From Terrisporobacter vanillatitrophus (GTDB lineage: Bacteria; Bacillota; Clostridia; Peptostreptococcales; Peptostreptococcaceae): DNA of 64,000 nucleotides. The stretch covers positions 1,860,001 to 1,924,000 of the forward strand of contig NZ_CP154625.1 of assembly GCF_051148895.1 (NCBI RefSeq), in the 5' to 3' direction. Each line of letters begins with the position of its first letter. Position 1 is the first letter of the stretch. A program made the position numbers and the translations under genes. The notes under the pieces were generated by a model, which made no database searches, was not told the DNA's origin, and saw only the letters and a program-made list of their open reading frames with translations. This document shows, piece by piece, positions 8,093 through 15,514 of this stretch.

Positions 8093-9700
8093 ATGCAGGA
8101 TATAGTTTTAGAAAAAGAATTGGATGAGAATACAAAAAAATTAATTACTAAAATGGAAAATGAGATTGAATCTAAAGATAAAGAAATAGATAGTTTGAAA
8201 AAAGAGGTAGAAATTTTAAAAGGTCATATTTTAAATAAAAATAAGAAGATATTTGGGAAATCTAGTGAGCAAGTAGATTCAAACCAATTATCTCTATTTA
8301 ATGAGGCTGAAAAAGAAAGTGACTTAAAAGTAGCTGAGCCTGAAATAGAGGAAATAACTTATACTCGAAAAAAATCAACTTCAAATATAGGTAAAAAAGA
8401 GAATTTATCTAATTTAGAAGTAGTTGTAATAGAACATAGACTTGAGGAAGGCGAAGCCATTTGTAATGAATGTCATTCGACTTTAGTTGAGATAGGAAAA
8501 AAAGAAAAAGATATTCTAAAGTATGAACCCGCGAAACTTTATGTTGAAAAGCATATAACATACAGCTATGCTTGTAAATCATGTGAAGAAAAAACAGGAG
8601 AAGCAAATATAGTTTGTGCTAAAACACCAAAAACTTTTTTACATAAAAGCATGGCATCTAATGAAATAGTAGCTCATGCTATATGTCTTAAATATTTATA
8701 TTCACTTCCATTATATAGACAAGAAAATTATTTCAAGATGTTAGGGGCTAATCTATCTAGGCAAACCTTGTCTAACTGGATAATAAGTTCTGCTAAGGAA
8801 TTTCAAGTTGTATATGATTTAATGAAAGAGGAATTATTAAAATCAAATTATATACAAGCTGATGAAACGAGCTTGGTGGTAATTGATGCAAAGGGAAAAG
8901 AATCAAGATCTAAATGTTATATGTGGTTATATAAAACAGGAGGAAATGATAACTCTATTATTTTATATGAATATCAGAAAACTAGATCTAGTTCTTATCC
9001 AAAATCATTTTTGAATGGTTATTCTGGATTTCTTCAGACAGACGGATATAACGGATACAATAGCGTCAGTGATGCTAAACGACTTTATTGTTTAGCGCAT
9101 ATCCGAAGAAAATATTATGATATCGTATCAACCCTAAATAATGAAGCCTTGAAAAAATCACGTGCAATCATAGGGTTTAATTATTGTGAGGAAATATATA
9201 AATTAGAAAAAGACTTGAGAAAAGATTATGGTGAAGATGAAGATTTCTTCAAAATTAGATATAAATATAGAAAAGAAAAGTTATCATCCATTTTACATAA
9301 ATTTGAAAAATATGTATCAGATGAAATTGAAGATGCATTGCCTAAAAGCCCGTTAGGGAAAGCTCTAGAATATAGTAAAAAAGTTTTACCTGGAATGAGA
9401 AGAGTACTTGAGGATGGAGCATTGGAAATAGATAATAATGCGGCTGAAAGGGCTATTAAGCCATTTGTAATTGGAAGGAAGAACTGGCTATTCGCTAATA
9501 CTGGAAAAGGTGCAAAAGCAAGTGCTACTCTGTACAGTATTATTGAAACTGCTAAAAGCTACGATCTTGTTGCAGAAAAGTATCTGCTTTATTTGATGGA
9601 TAATATGTCAAAACATGAAACATTAACAGAAGAAAAATTATTAGAGCTAATGCCTTGGTCGGCAACTCTGCCAGAAAATCTTAAAATAGAAAATAAATAA
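8093..9700 (+). CDS. tnpC: IS66 family DDE transposase TnpC
   Basis: A 535-residue transposase. It has an N-terminal coiled coil (about 15-55) and a zinc-binding segment with two Cys pairs (CNECHSTL and CKSCEEK, about 120-165). The IS66 catalytic domain carries the first Asp in YIQADETSL, the second in LQTDGYNGYNSV, and the Glu in NNAAERAIKPFVIGRKNW. The C-terminal tail PWSATLPE is the usual IS66 end. It is full length with no disruptions. The start ATG follows AAGGGG. A 90-bp gap separates it from tnpB. Confidence 0.95.
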   Translation: MQDIVLEKELDENTKKLITKMENEIESKDKEIDSLKKEVEILKGHILNKNKKIFGKSSEQVDSNQLSLFNEAEKESDLKVAEPEIEEITYTRKKSTSNIGKKENLSNLEVVVIEHRLEEGEAICNECHSTLVEIGKKEKDILKYEPAKLYVEKHITYSYACKSCEEKTGEANIVCAKTPKTFLHKSMASNEIVAHAICLKYLYSLPLYRQENYFKMLGANLSRQTLSNWIISSAKEFQVVYDLMKEELLKSNYIQADETSLVVIDAKGKESRSKCYMWLYKTGGNDNSIILYEYQKTRSSSYPKSFLNGYSGFLQTDGYNGYNSVSDAKRLYCLAHIRRKYYDIVSTLNNEALKKSRAIIGFNYCEEIYKLEKDLRKDYGEDEDFFKIRYKYRKEKLSSILHKFEKYVSDEIEDALPKSPLGKALEYSKKVLPGMRRVLEDGALEIDNNAAERAIKPFVIGRKNWLFANTGKGAKASATLYSIIETAKSYDLVAEKYLLYLMDNMSKHETLTEEKLLELMPWSATLPENLKIENK

Positions 9701-9703
9701 TAT

Positions 9704-9746
9704 AGAGGCAATAACTGATTTTAATACAATATCAGTTATTGCCTCT
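9704..9746 (+). terminator. Hairpin at the 3' end of IS66
   Basis: AGAGGCAATAACTGAT pairs exactly with ATCAGTTATTGCCTCT. There is little T-run, but the stem is long. It should stop or attenuate transcription leaving the element. Confidence 0.75.
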
Positions 9747-9774
9747 TATATTTCAAGGCGTTAAATCTTTTACG

Positions 9775-9803
9775 CTTACGTAATAACATCCATATACTAT
9801 AAT
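9775..9803 (+). promoter_or_regulatory. Possible promoter split by IS66 insertion
   Basis: A TATAAT (9798-9803) lies 27 bp before the TTG start at 9830. The -35 position (17 bp spacer) falls on CTTACG (9775-9780), which is formed by the IS right end plus the first base of the target duplication. The original -35 is therefore displaced to the left of the element. Confidence 0.3.
9780..9787. repeat. Right copy of the 8-bp IS66 target duplication
   Basis: GTAATAAC, identical to 7237-7244, directly abuts the right inverted repeat. Confidence 0.9.
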
Positions 9804-9829
9804 ATAGAATTGAAAAGGGGGAATACATA

Positions 9830-10288
9830 TTGTTACAAACGCCACTGGGATTTTTAAATGTATATATTAATAATGAGCAAGTAAAATACCACATAAGTGA
9901 ACTACCATTAAAACCTATAGAAATTTCCAACTATAAAGTTGATGCCAGATATATGATAGAAATTGATAAATCACAAATTAAAAGTGGAGATATACTTACT
10001 TTTTGTATTGATACAAACATTATGGCTGAAGTAGATGGAGGGGATTGTTTAGTTGAGGCTATGTTTGAAAGTGATGATTTATATTTAGCAATAGGAGGAT
10101 ATGATATTAACGATCACAAAAATCAAAATAACTGTGCTTATTCATTTTCAGTTATAAAAAATGGATTAAAGTCAGAGATTATAGATTTACAATATATTGA
10201 AGATTTTAGTGTTGCTATTGCTTGGAGTGATACAACTAAGGATGATTATTATACAGCAGTATGGTTTGCAGCAGATCCTTATATATAA
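9830..10288 (+). CDS. Hypothetical protein, 152 aa
   Basis: I do not recognise the family. The protein is soluble, acidic and has no signal or membrane segment. It looks beta-rich, with alternating hydrophobics (GFLNVYINNEQVKYHI) and aromatic segments near the C-terminus (AIAWSDTTKDDYYTAVWF). The TTG start is well supported by AAAGGGGG with 8 nt spacing and no nearer ATG. It follows the right end of IS66 by only about 50 bp, so its promoter was probably affected by the insertion, and it ends at a strong terminator as a single-gene unit. Confidence 0.7.
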   Translation: MLQTPLGFLNVYINNEQVKYHISELPLKPIEISNYKVDARYMIEIDKSQIKSGDILTFCIDTNIMAEVDGGDCLVEAMFESDDLYLAIGGYDINDHKNQNNCAYSFSVIKNGLKSEIIDLQYIEDFSVAIAWSDTTKDDYYTAVWFAADPYI

Positions 10289-10343
10289 AATAATAATTTT
10301 AATTATAAAGACATATAAAACTTATAATAATTAAATAAATAAT

Positions 10344-10386
10344 AAAAAAGAAGTTTAAAAGAAATATATTTAAACTTCTTTTTTTC
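10344..10386 (+). terminator. Intrinsic terminator
   Basis: AAAAGAAGTTTAAA pairs with TTTAAACTTCTTTT, and the T-run continues to 10385. Confidence 0.85.
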
Positions 10387-10481
10387 TGTCACTTATTTAT
10401 CTATAATTAATAAATTAATAATATAGCTTAATAGTGATGAAAGTGTTTAAGGGAAAATATCATTTTAAGGAAGTGGACAAA

Positions 10482-11438
10482 ATGGAAAGACCTAATAATC
10501 AATTTTGTGCTGATGCAGGAGGAAAATACTGTCCATGTCATCTAGCTCACAGTGGGGACTGTATCAAATGTTCTTTAATTAGAGGACAAAAGACTTGTGA
10601 GTGTAAGTGGCAGGGAGTTTGTATTTATAATGAACTTGTGCATAACAAAATAGTACCAGTAGAAGAGAGAAAAGAGATACTTTGTAAAGTAGTTGAAAGT
10701 AAAGAAATAGAAAAAAATATTTACTTTTTAAAGATTAAAATACCTAGTTTTTTAACTAGAGATTTAAGTGAGCCAGGTGCATATGTTTTTTTGAAGGATA
10801 AAGATAGAGAAAGTGGATTTTTCAATGCACCTATATCTGTAATGGATGTGGATGAAGAAAATAATATACTAGAAGTAATAGTAGTTCCAAGGGGAATAAA
10901 AACAAAGCCTTTAGTAAATTGTGAAGAGATAATTGTAAAGGCTCCTTATTTTAATGGAATTTTTGGATTAAAAGAAATCAAATCAAATGCCTGTAACAAA
11001 TGTATAGTAGTTCTAGATGGCTTATCTCAAGTAAATTCGTTAAAAGTTATAAAAAGGTTAATTAGAAATAACAATGAAGTAGAGGTATTTATAAATGAAA
11101 AAGGCAAAAGACTAGAAATGATGGAAGAAAAAATAAAAGAGTTGGGAGTTAATATTCAGATTTTTAATTTTGAAGACAAAAAAGAAATTTTAATAAACTA
11201 TATAAGAAATAACAATATAAGTTTTGTTTACAGCTGTGGATTAATATATTTTAATAAGTCTATTTTACAATTAGTTGATAGTATTGATGATAAGATAAAA
11301 TTTGCAATTCCAAATAATAATTTAATCTGCTGCGGAGAAGGTATATGCGGTGCATGTACTATTAGATTAAATAATTGCAGAATAAAGACATGTAAAGCTC
11401 AAATGAATGGACGAGAATTTTTAAGTAATCTTAAATAA
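10482..11438 (+). CDS. FAD/[2Fe-2S] electron-transfer protein, PyrK/sulfide dehydrogenase-like
   Basis: A 318-residue protein resembling the electron-transfer subunits annotated as sulfide/dihydroorotate dehydrogenase-like. An N-terminal Cys-rich segment (about residues 8-55: ADAGGKYCPCHLA, GDCIKCSLI, TCECKWQGVC) is followed by a ferredoxin-reductase-like FAD domain (about 65-170). A pyridine-nucleotide-binding-like domain comes next, then a C-terminal [2Fe-2S] motif CCGEGICGACTIR plus a later Cys. It probably passes electrons from NAD(P)H to the partner flavoprotein encoded 15 bp downstream. The ATG at 10482 follows AAGGAA; an in-frame GTG at 10434 has no comparable site. The physiological substrate is not known to me. 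Confidence 0.75.
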   Translation: MERPNNQFCADAGGKYCPCHLAHSGDCIKCSLIRGQKTCECKWQGVCIYNELVHNKIVPVEERKEILCKVVESKEIEKNIYFLKIKIPSFLTRDLSEPGAYVFLKDKDRESGFFNAPISVMDVDEENNILEVIVVPRGIKTKPLVNCEEIIVKAPYFNGIFGLKEIKSNACNKCIVVLDGLSQVNSLKVIKRLIRNNNEVEVFINEKGKRLEMMEEKIKELGVNIQIFNFEDKKEILINYIRNNNISFVYSCGLIYFNKSILQLVDSIDDKIKFAIPNNNLICCGEGICGACTIRLNNCRIKTCKAQMNGREFLSNLK

Positions 11439-11453
11439 AATGGGGGGATATAA

Positions 11454-12734
11454 ATGGCAAAAGTTGTAGTTATAGGTGGTGGCTGGGCTGGATGCGCTGC
11501 TGCAATAAGCGCTTCAAAAGCTGGTGCACAAGTAGTGATTTTGGAAAAAACTGATTTATTAATAGGTCTAGGTAATGTGGGCGGAATAATGAGAAATAAC
11601 GGAAGATACAGCGCATGCGAAGAGGCTATGTACTTAGGTGCAAGTGAATTATTTACTTTAACAGATGAAAATGCAACTCATAAAAATGTAAATTTTCCAG
11701 GTCATAATCATGCCACAATATATAATGTTTTAAAAATTGAGCCACCAGTTAGAAAACTTATAAAAGATATGGGGATTGAAGTAAGAATAATGAGCAGAGT
11801 TGTTGATGTAGACTGTGATGAAGATATATTAAAGGCAGTTATATTAGAAGACGGACAAAGGATAGAAGGAGATACCTTTGTTGACACAACAGGTTCTTCT
11901 GGTCCCATGGGAAATTGTTCTAAGTATGGTAATGGATGTGCCATGTGTGTTCTTAGATGTCCTTCTTTTGGAGGAAGAGTAAGTGTAACAGGAAGATGTG
12001 GCGTAAATGATATGATTGGGGAAAGAGTAAATGGTGATTTCGGAGCATTTAGTGGTTCTATGAAATTATTAAAAGAAAGCTTAAGTATAGATATACAAAA
12101 ACAATTAAATGATCATGGTTTTGCAGTAATACCTTTGCCTAAGGAACTTAGAAATGAAAAAAAACTTGATATAAAAGTTTGTCAGCAATATGCCCTTCAT
12201 GAATTTGCTGAAAATATTATTTTGTTAGACACTGGTCATGCAAAATTAATGACACCATTTTTTGACTTAGAAAAATTAAGAAGTGTGCCAGGATTTGAAA
12301 CTGCATGTATAGTCGATCCCTATAGTGGAGGAAAAGGAAACTCCATCAGATATATGGCAGTATCTCCAAGAGATAATTATATGAGAGCGGAAGGAATGAA
12401 AAATTTATTTGTTGGAGGAGAAAAATCAGGATTTTATGTAGGTCATACAGAAGCTATCTGTACAGGATCTTTAGCAGGACATAATGCTGTAAGATATTTA
12501 ACAAATAAGGGCTGTTTACAGTTACCAAGTAGTTTAGTAATAGGAGATTTTATATCTTATTCTAATGAAGAAATGCATAAGGAAGAGGGAGCAAAGAAGA
12601 GATTTACCTTTGCAGGAAGTATTTACTTTAATAGAATGAAAGAATTGGGACTTTACACAATAGACAAGGAAAAAATAGAAAAGAGAGTAAAAGATGTAGA
12701 TTTATTAGGTGTTTATAATAAAAAATTAATATAA
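11454..12734 (+). CDS. FAD-dependent oxidoreductase
   Basis: A 426-residue flavoprotein. The N-terminal dinucleotide-binding motif is VVVIGGGWAGCAAA, followed by an acidic residue in VVILEK. A second conserved FAD contact appears near the C-terminus (LFVGGEKSGFYVGHTE). Several Cys sit together around residues 157-170 (NGCAMCVLRCPSFGG), suggesting a redox or metal centre. It follows the [2Fe-2S]/FAD gene with a GGGGGG site and is very likely its redox partner. The fold resembles GidA/fumarate-reductase-like oxidases, but the substrate cannot be read from sequence. Strong terminator behind. Confidence 0.75.
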   Translation: MAKVVVIGGGWAGCAAAISASKAGAQVVILEKTDLLIGLGNVGGIMRNNGRYSACEEAMYLGASELFTLTDENATHKNVNFPGHNHATIYNVLKIEPPVRKLIKDMGIEVRIMSRVVDVDCDEDILKAVILEDGQRIEGDTFVDTTGSSGPMGNCSKYGNGCAMCVLRCPSFGGRVSVTGRCGVNDMIGERVNGDFGAFSGSMKLLKESLSIDIQKQLNDHGFAVIPLPKELRNEKKLDIKVCQQYALHEFAENIILLDTGHAKLMTPFFDLEKLRSVPGFETACIVDPYSGGKGNSIRYMAVSPRDNYMRAEGMKNLFVGGEKSGFYVGHTEAICTGSLAGHNAVRYLTNKGCLQLPSSLVIGDFISYSNEEMHKEEGAKKRFTFAGSIYFNRMKELGLYTIDKEKIEKRVKDVDLLGVYNKKLI

Positions 12735-12735
12735 T

Positions 12736-12777
12736 AAAAAAAGCCTTACTTAGATAAAATCAAGTAAGGCTTTTTTT
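12736..12777 (+). terminator. Strong intrinsic terminator
   Basis: AAAAAAGCCTTACTT pairs exactly with AAGTAAGGCTTTTTT around a 10-nt loop. Confidence 0.92.
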
Positions 12778-12946
12778 ATAAGAAGAATACAATTGTTTAA
12801 CTTAAAATTAATAGTTGAAATATTCTGTCAATAAAAGGGAAATAATATATATATAATTGTAAATAGTAACAAATTATGGTAAAATCAAAGTATTACGACT
12901 ATAAATTTTATAGGTAAAGTATATTATTGGGGTTTGGAGTGATATG

Positions 12947-13972
12947 ATGGAATACACTATGGGGACAAAGCTGGCTAATATATCAGTTGATATGAACATT
13001 GTAACAAAATTATGCAAGATAAATGAATATAAAGGAGAGCAAATTATCTATAAGAAACAACCTAAAAATGTGGTAACTTTAATGACAGATAATGCTATTC
13101 TTAAATTTGTTTATGACACTTATATCGATAGTTTTCTTGGGGGGAAGGAAAACTTAGTTAAATTAATTCACAATGAAATTACACCACAATCCAGGGAGGA
13201 TATTGGTGTAGTAGAATTTAGAGATGTAATAAAAACAGTAAATAGTGCTTTTGAAGATATTGAAATATGCTCTCAAACTATATTAGAGCTTCATGGCTAT
13301 TTGCACAGATATTCTCTAATAAGAGGTGGGAGATATAGAAGTGAGTCAATTGGCTATATTGACTTTGGAAAATCTAATGATGAATTTGATAATAACAATG
13401 ATGTAGAAAGTAAAGTGGAAAGTTTATGTAAAAGATATTATAAGCTTTTAGAAGAAAATAAAATTCAAGACCTTATAATAATTGCTTCTTTTATAATGGA
13501 TTTTATGCTAATATCACCATTTAAAGAAGATAACTTAACAATGTCAAAAATTTTAACTTTACTACTATTAAATAAAAGTGGATATGAAGTAGGTAGATTT
13601 ACTAGTTTAGGTAACTTATATTATGATGAAAACTATTCATATTTTAAAACTTTGTTTTCTAAGCAAGGAGATATAGAAAGAGAATCTTATAATATAAACA
13701 AATGGTTAGACTACTTCTTATCATTTATATTAGCAGCATACGAAGATTTAAATGACGAGATGAATTTAACTGGAAATAAAAAAGAAACTAAAACTAGAAG
13801 AATAGAAAAAGTTATAAATTCTACTTTGGGATATTTTACAAAGGATGATGTAAGAAATCAGTGTCCTGATATTCCAGAGCCAACTATTAATCGAGTTTTT
13901 AACAACTTAAGAAAAAGTGGAAAAATAGAAGTTGTGGCAAAAGGTAGAAGTGCCAAGTGGAAAAAAAGATAG
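12947..13972 (+). CDS. Fic-like protein with degenerate active site plus winged helix
   Basis: A 341-residue protein with the layout of Fic/DOC proteins. The N-terminal helical part includes ILELHGYLHRYSLIRGGRYR, which matches the usual Fic lead-in (LH..L....GG.YR). The position of the Fic motif HPFxxGNGR reads SPFKEDNLTMSK, so the catalytic His, the Gly pair and the Arg are all missing. AMPylation by the classical mechanism is therefore unlikely. The C-terminal 70 residues look like a winged helix (FTKDDVRNQCPDIPEPTINRVF). Two adjacent ATGs exist; the second (12947) has 7-nt spacing from GGAG and is preferred. It is a single-gene unit. A DNA-binding regulatory role is inferred. Confidence 0.7.
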   Translation: MEYTMGTKLANISVDMNIVTKLCKINEYKGEQIIYKKQPKNVVTLMTDNAILKFVYDTYIDSFLGGKENLVKLIHNEITPQSREDIGVVEFRDVIKTVNSAFEDIEICSQTILELHGYLHRYSLIRGGRYRSESIGYIDFGKSNDEFDNNNDVESKVESLCKRYYKLLEENKIQDLIIIASFIMDFMLISPFKEDNLTMSKILTLLLLNKSGYEVGRFTSLGNLYYDENYSYFKTLFSKQGDIERESYNINKWLDYFLSFILAAYEDLNDEMNLTGNKKETKTRRIEKVINSTLGYFTKDDVRNQCPDIPEPTINRVFNNLRKSGKIEVVAKGRSAKWKKR

Positions 13973-13978
13973 ATTACT

Positions 13979-14010
13979 AAGGGTTACACAAAAATGTGTA
14001 GCCCTTTTTG
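13979..14010 (+). terminator. Intrinsic terminator
   Basis: AAGGGTTACACA pairs with TGTGTAGCCCTT around AAAA, ending in a T-run. Confidence 0.88.
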
Positions 14011-14093
14011 ATTAAATAAATAGTCATTAAAAGAATAAATTCAAATATTTAACAAATAATATAATATTATCAATTATTTATTTGAGGTGAATT

Positions 14094-14744
14094 ATGAGAA
14101 AAACATTATTATATATTAGTTGTAATTCAAAGCCAGAAAAATTATCATCAAGTAAAACTGTAGCTAGACTATTCATACAAAAGTTTATTGAAAAAAATCC
14201 AGACTTTGATGTGGAAGAAGTAGACTTATACAAAGATTATATACCAAGACTTCAATATGAATATTTTGCAGGGCGTAGTGCCTTAGTGGAAAAGGAAGCT
14301 CTAAAACAATTAGATGATTCTGCCCAAAAGGATGTAAAAAAAATAAATGATTTATGTGATCAATTTATGAAAGCTAGAGTATATGTTATTGCTGCGCCAA
14401 TGTGGAGTTCATCTTTTCCACCACAGCTTAAAGAATATTTTGACTGTGTAATTCAGGACAAAAAAACTATTAAGTTTGAAAATAAAAAACCAAAGGGAAA
14501 ACTAAATGATTTTGATAGAAGCTTAGTATATATCCAATCAAGTGGTGGTAAAATACCTACATATACAAAACCAATTTTAAATCGTGGAGTTAGCTACATA
14601 AAATATATTTCCAAGTTTATGGGAATAAAAAAGACAAAAGAAATATTAGTTGACGGTACAGGAACTACAGAAAAAGAAAGACTAGTTTCCATAGACAAAG
14701 CTAGTAAGGAAATTGATAAAATAATGAAATCTTTAAAATATTAA
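14094..14744 (+). CDS. FMN-dependent NAD(P)H oxidoreductase, azoreductase/flavodoxin-2 fold
   Basis: A 216-residue protein of the AcpD/azoreductase family. The start KTLLYISCNSKP and the segment SSSKTVARLF form the FMN phosphate-binding loop. VIAAPMWSSSFPPQLKEYFD is the classic PMWxxxxPxxLKxYxD azoreductase motif, and YIQSSGGK the third FMN contact. It would reduce quinones, azo compounds or nitro compounds with NAD(P)H in the cytosol. The start ATG follows TTGAGGTG. The protein is complete. It has its own unit, immediately upstream of the histidine promoter. Confidence 0.85.
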   Translation: MRKTLLYISCNSKPEKLSSSKTVARLFIQKFIEKNPDFDVEEVDLYKDYIPRLQYEYFAGRSALVEKEALKQLDDSAQKDVKKINDLCDQFMKARVYVIAAPMWSSSFPPQLKEYFDCVIQDKKTIKFENKKPKGKLNDFDRSLVYIQSSGGKIPTYTKPILNRGVSYIKYISKFMGIKKTKEILVDGTGTTEKERLVSIDKASKEIDKIMKSLKY

Positions 14745-14826
14745 TTAAAACTCAATATTTCAAATAAAAAAATAAATATAAGAAAATGAATAGTAAGAAA
14801 AAATATTAAGAAAATTAAAATAATTG

Positions 14827-14855
14827 TTGATAATGTATACAAAGTAGATTATCAT
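14827..14855 (+). promoter_or_regulatory. Predicted promoter of the histidine leader/operon
   Basis: TTGATA (14827-14832), 17-bp spacer, TATCAT (14850-14855). The start of transcription would be near 14862, about 35 nt before the leader peptide. TGATAAT (14828-14834) and ATTATCA (14848-14854) form a dyad across the promoter, which may be coincidence or an operator. Confidence 0.55.
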
Positions 14856-14897
14856 TATTGTTAATAAATTAAAATAAATTCTTTGGAGGTAAGTATG

Positions 14898-14978
14898 ATG
14901 AATAATATAAATGAAAAACTTAATAGTAAATTAAATACAACATTATATCATCATCATCATAGATCCAAGGGATTGTAA
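14898..14978 (+). CDS. hisL: Histidine operon leader peptide (26 aa, four consecutive His)
   Basis: A 26-codon ORF with GGAGGT 7 nt before its ATG; an ATG at 14895 is only 4 nt away. The peptide starts MNNINEKLNSKLNTT and ends LYHHHHRSKGL. The four CAT codons lie at 14949-14960 and the stop TAA at 14976-14978. Run-of-one-amino-acid leader peptides are the hallmark of attenuation by the cognate charged tRNA. It is followed by alternative RNA stems and a terminator, then (after an inserted intron) by hisZ. It is too short to be found by length-based gene calling. Its function is to position the ribosome, not to make a stable protein. Confidence 0.92.
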   Translation: MNNINEKLNSKLNTTLYHHHHRSKGL

Positions 14979-15091
14979 TCATGAATTTTTTCATAGATAC
15001 AAGCCCTGTTTTAAGTACAGTAAATGGGCTTGTATCTATGATGGTATATGAAACTTATAAACCATATAGGCATAGCCTATATGGTTTTTTT
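14949..15091 (+). promoter_or_regulatory. Histidine attenuator with mutually exclusive stems
   Basis: Hand pairing shows four alternatives. B 14969-14983 pairs partly with C 14992-15006 (3+5+3 bp plus a wobble). C pairs perfectly with D 15026-15040 (15 bp). D plus TATATG (15045-15050) pairs with CATATA (15063-15068) and CATAG (15071-15075), forming an antiterminator. E 15059-15071 pairs with F 15075-15087 as the terminator. With histidine present the ribosome runs to the stop at 14976 and covers B, so C:D and the terminator form. Stalled at the His codons, it leaves B free, B:C forms and D becomes free for the antiterminator. In addition CATCATAGAT (14955-14964, in the His codons) is exactly complementary to 15034-15043. 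Confidence 0.85.
15059..15091 (+). terminator. Attenuator terminator of the his operon
   Basis: AAACCATATAGGC pairs exactly with GCCTATATGGTTT (13 bp, ATA loop), followed by T to 15091. The group II intron begins two bases later. Confidence 0.92.
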
Positions 15092-15514
15092 ATGTGTGCC
15101 CAGCATGGGCAACAACTTGACGGTGAAAGTCCGTTGCGGGCTTGATAGTGGGAACCGCTAGCTAATGGCAAGGGTGTCCATCGTGAGGTGGAATCTGAAG
15201 GAAGCCTACGGCAAAGTCTTGGTCTGAGGAACACGAACTACATATGAGGCTATTGGAAACGGACGAGTTTGCGTAACAAGACAAAGTCCAACACTATCCA
15301 AAATTTCTAATAGTAAATGTAGCAGATATATGAGATGAAGGTTGTTGCTCTTACCTGGGGAGGTCTGATAGATATATCATTAATAGAGGATGAACTTCCT
15401 AGATGATAACCTACATAGTGATATGTAATTGAACTATCAGAAGTCAGCAGACGTCATAGTACTATTGACTGCGCAATCAATAGGAAGGACTGAACATTAA
15501 GGAGGTTTTCAACT

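Larger units (their letters stand above)
7245..9779 (+). mobile_element. Complete IS66 family insertion sequence (2535 bp)
   Basis: The element begins GTAAGCGTAAAAGA and ends with the exact inverse TCTTTTACGCTTAC. The inverted repeats are flanked by GTAATAAC on both sides. It carries the three canonical IS66 genes tnpA, tnpB and tnpC in order and an internal 3' hairpin. Inverted repeats, target duplication and all three reading frames are intact, so it looks recent and potentially active. Confidence 0.95.

Noticed and set aside
14856..15093. T-box riboswitch upstream of the his operon
   Set aside because: No T-box consensus or specifier loop is visible. The leader peptide with His codons and the competing stems explain the region.
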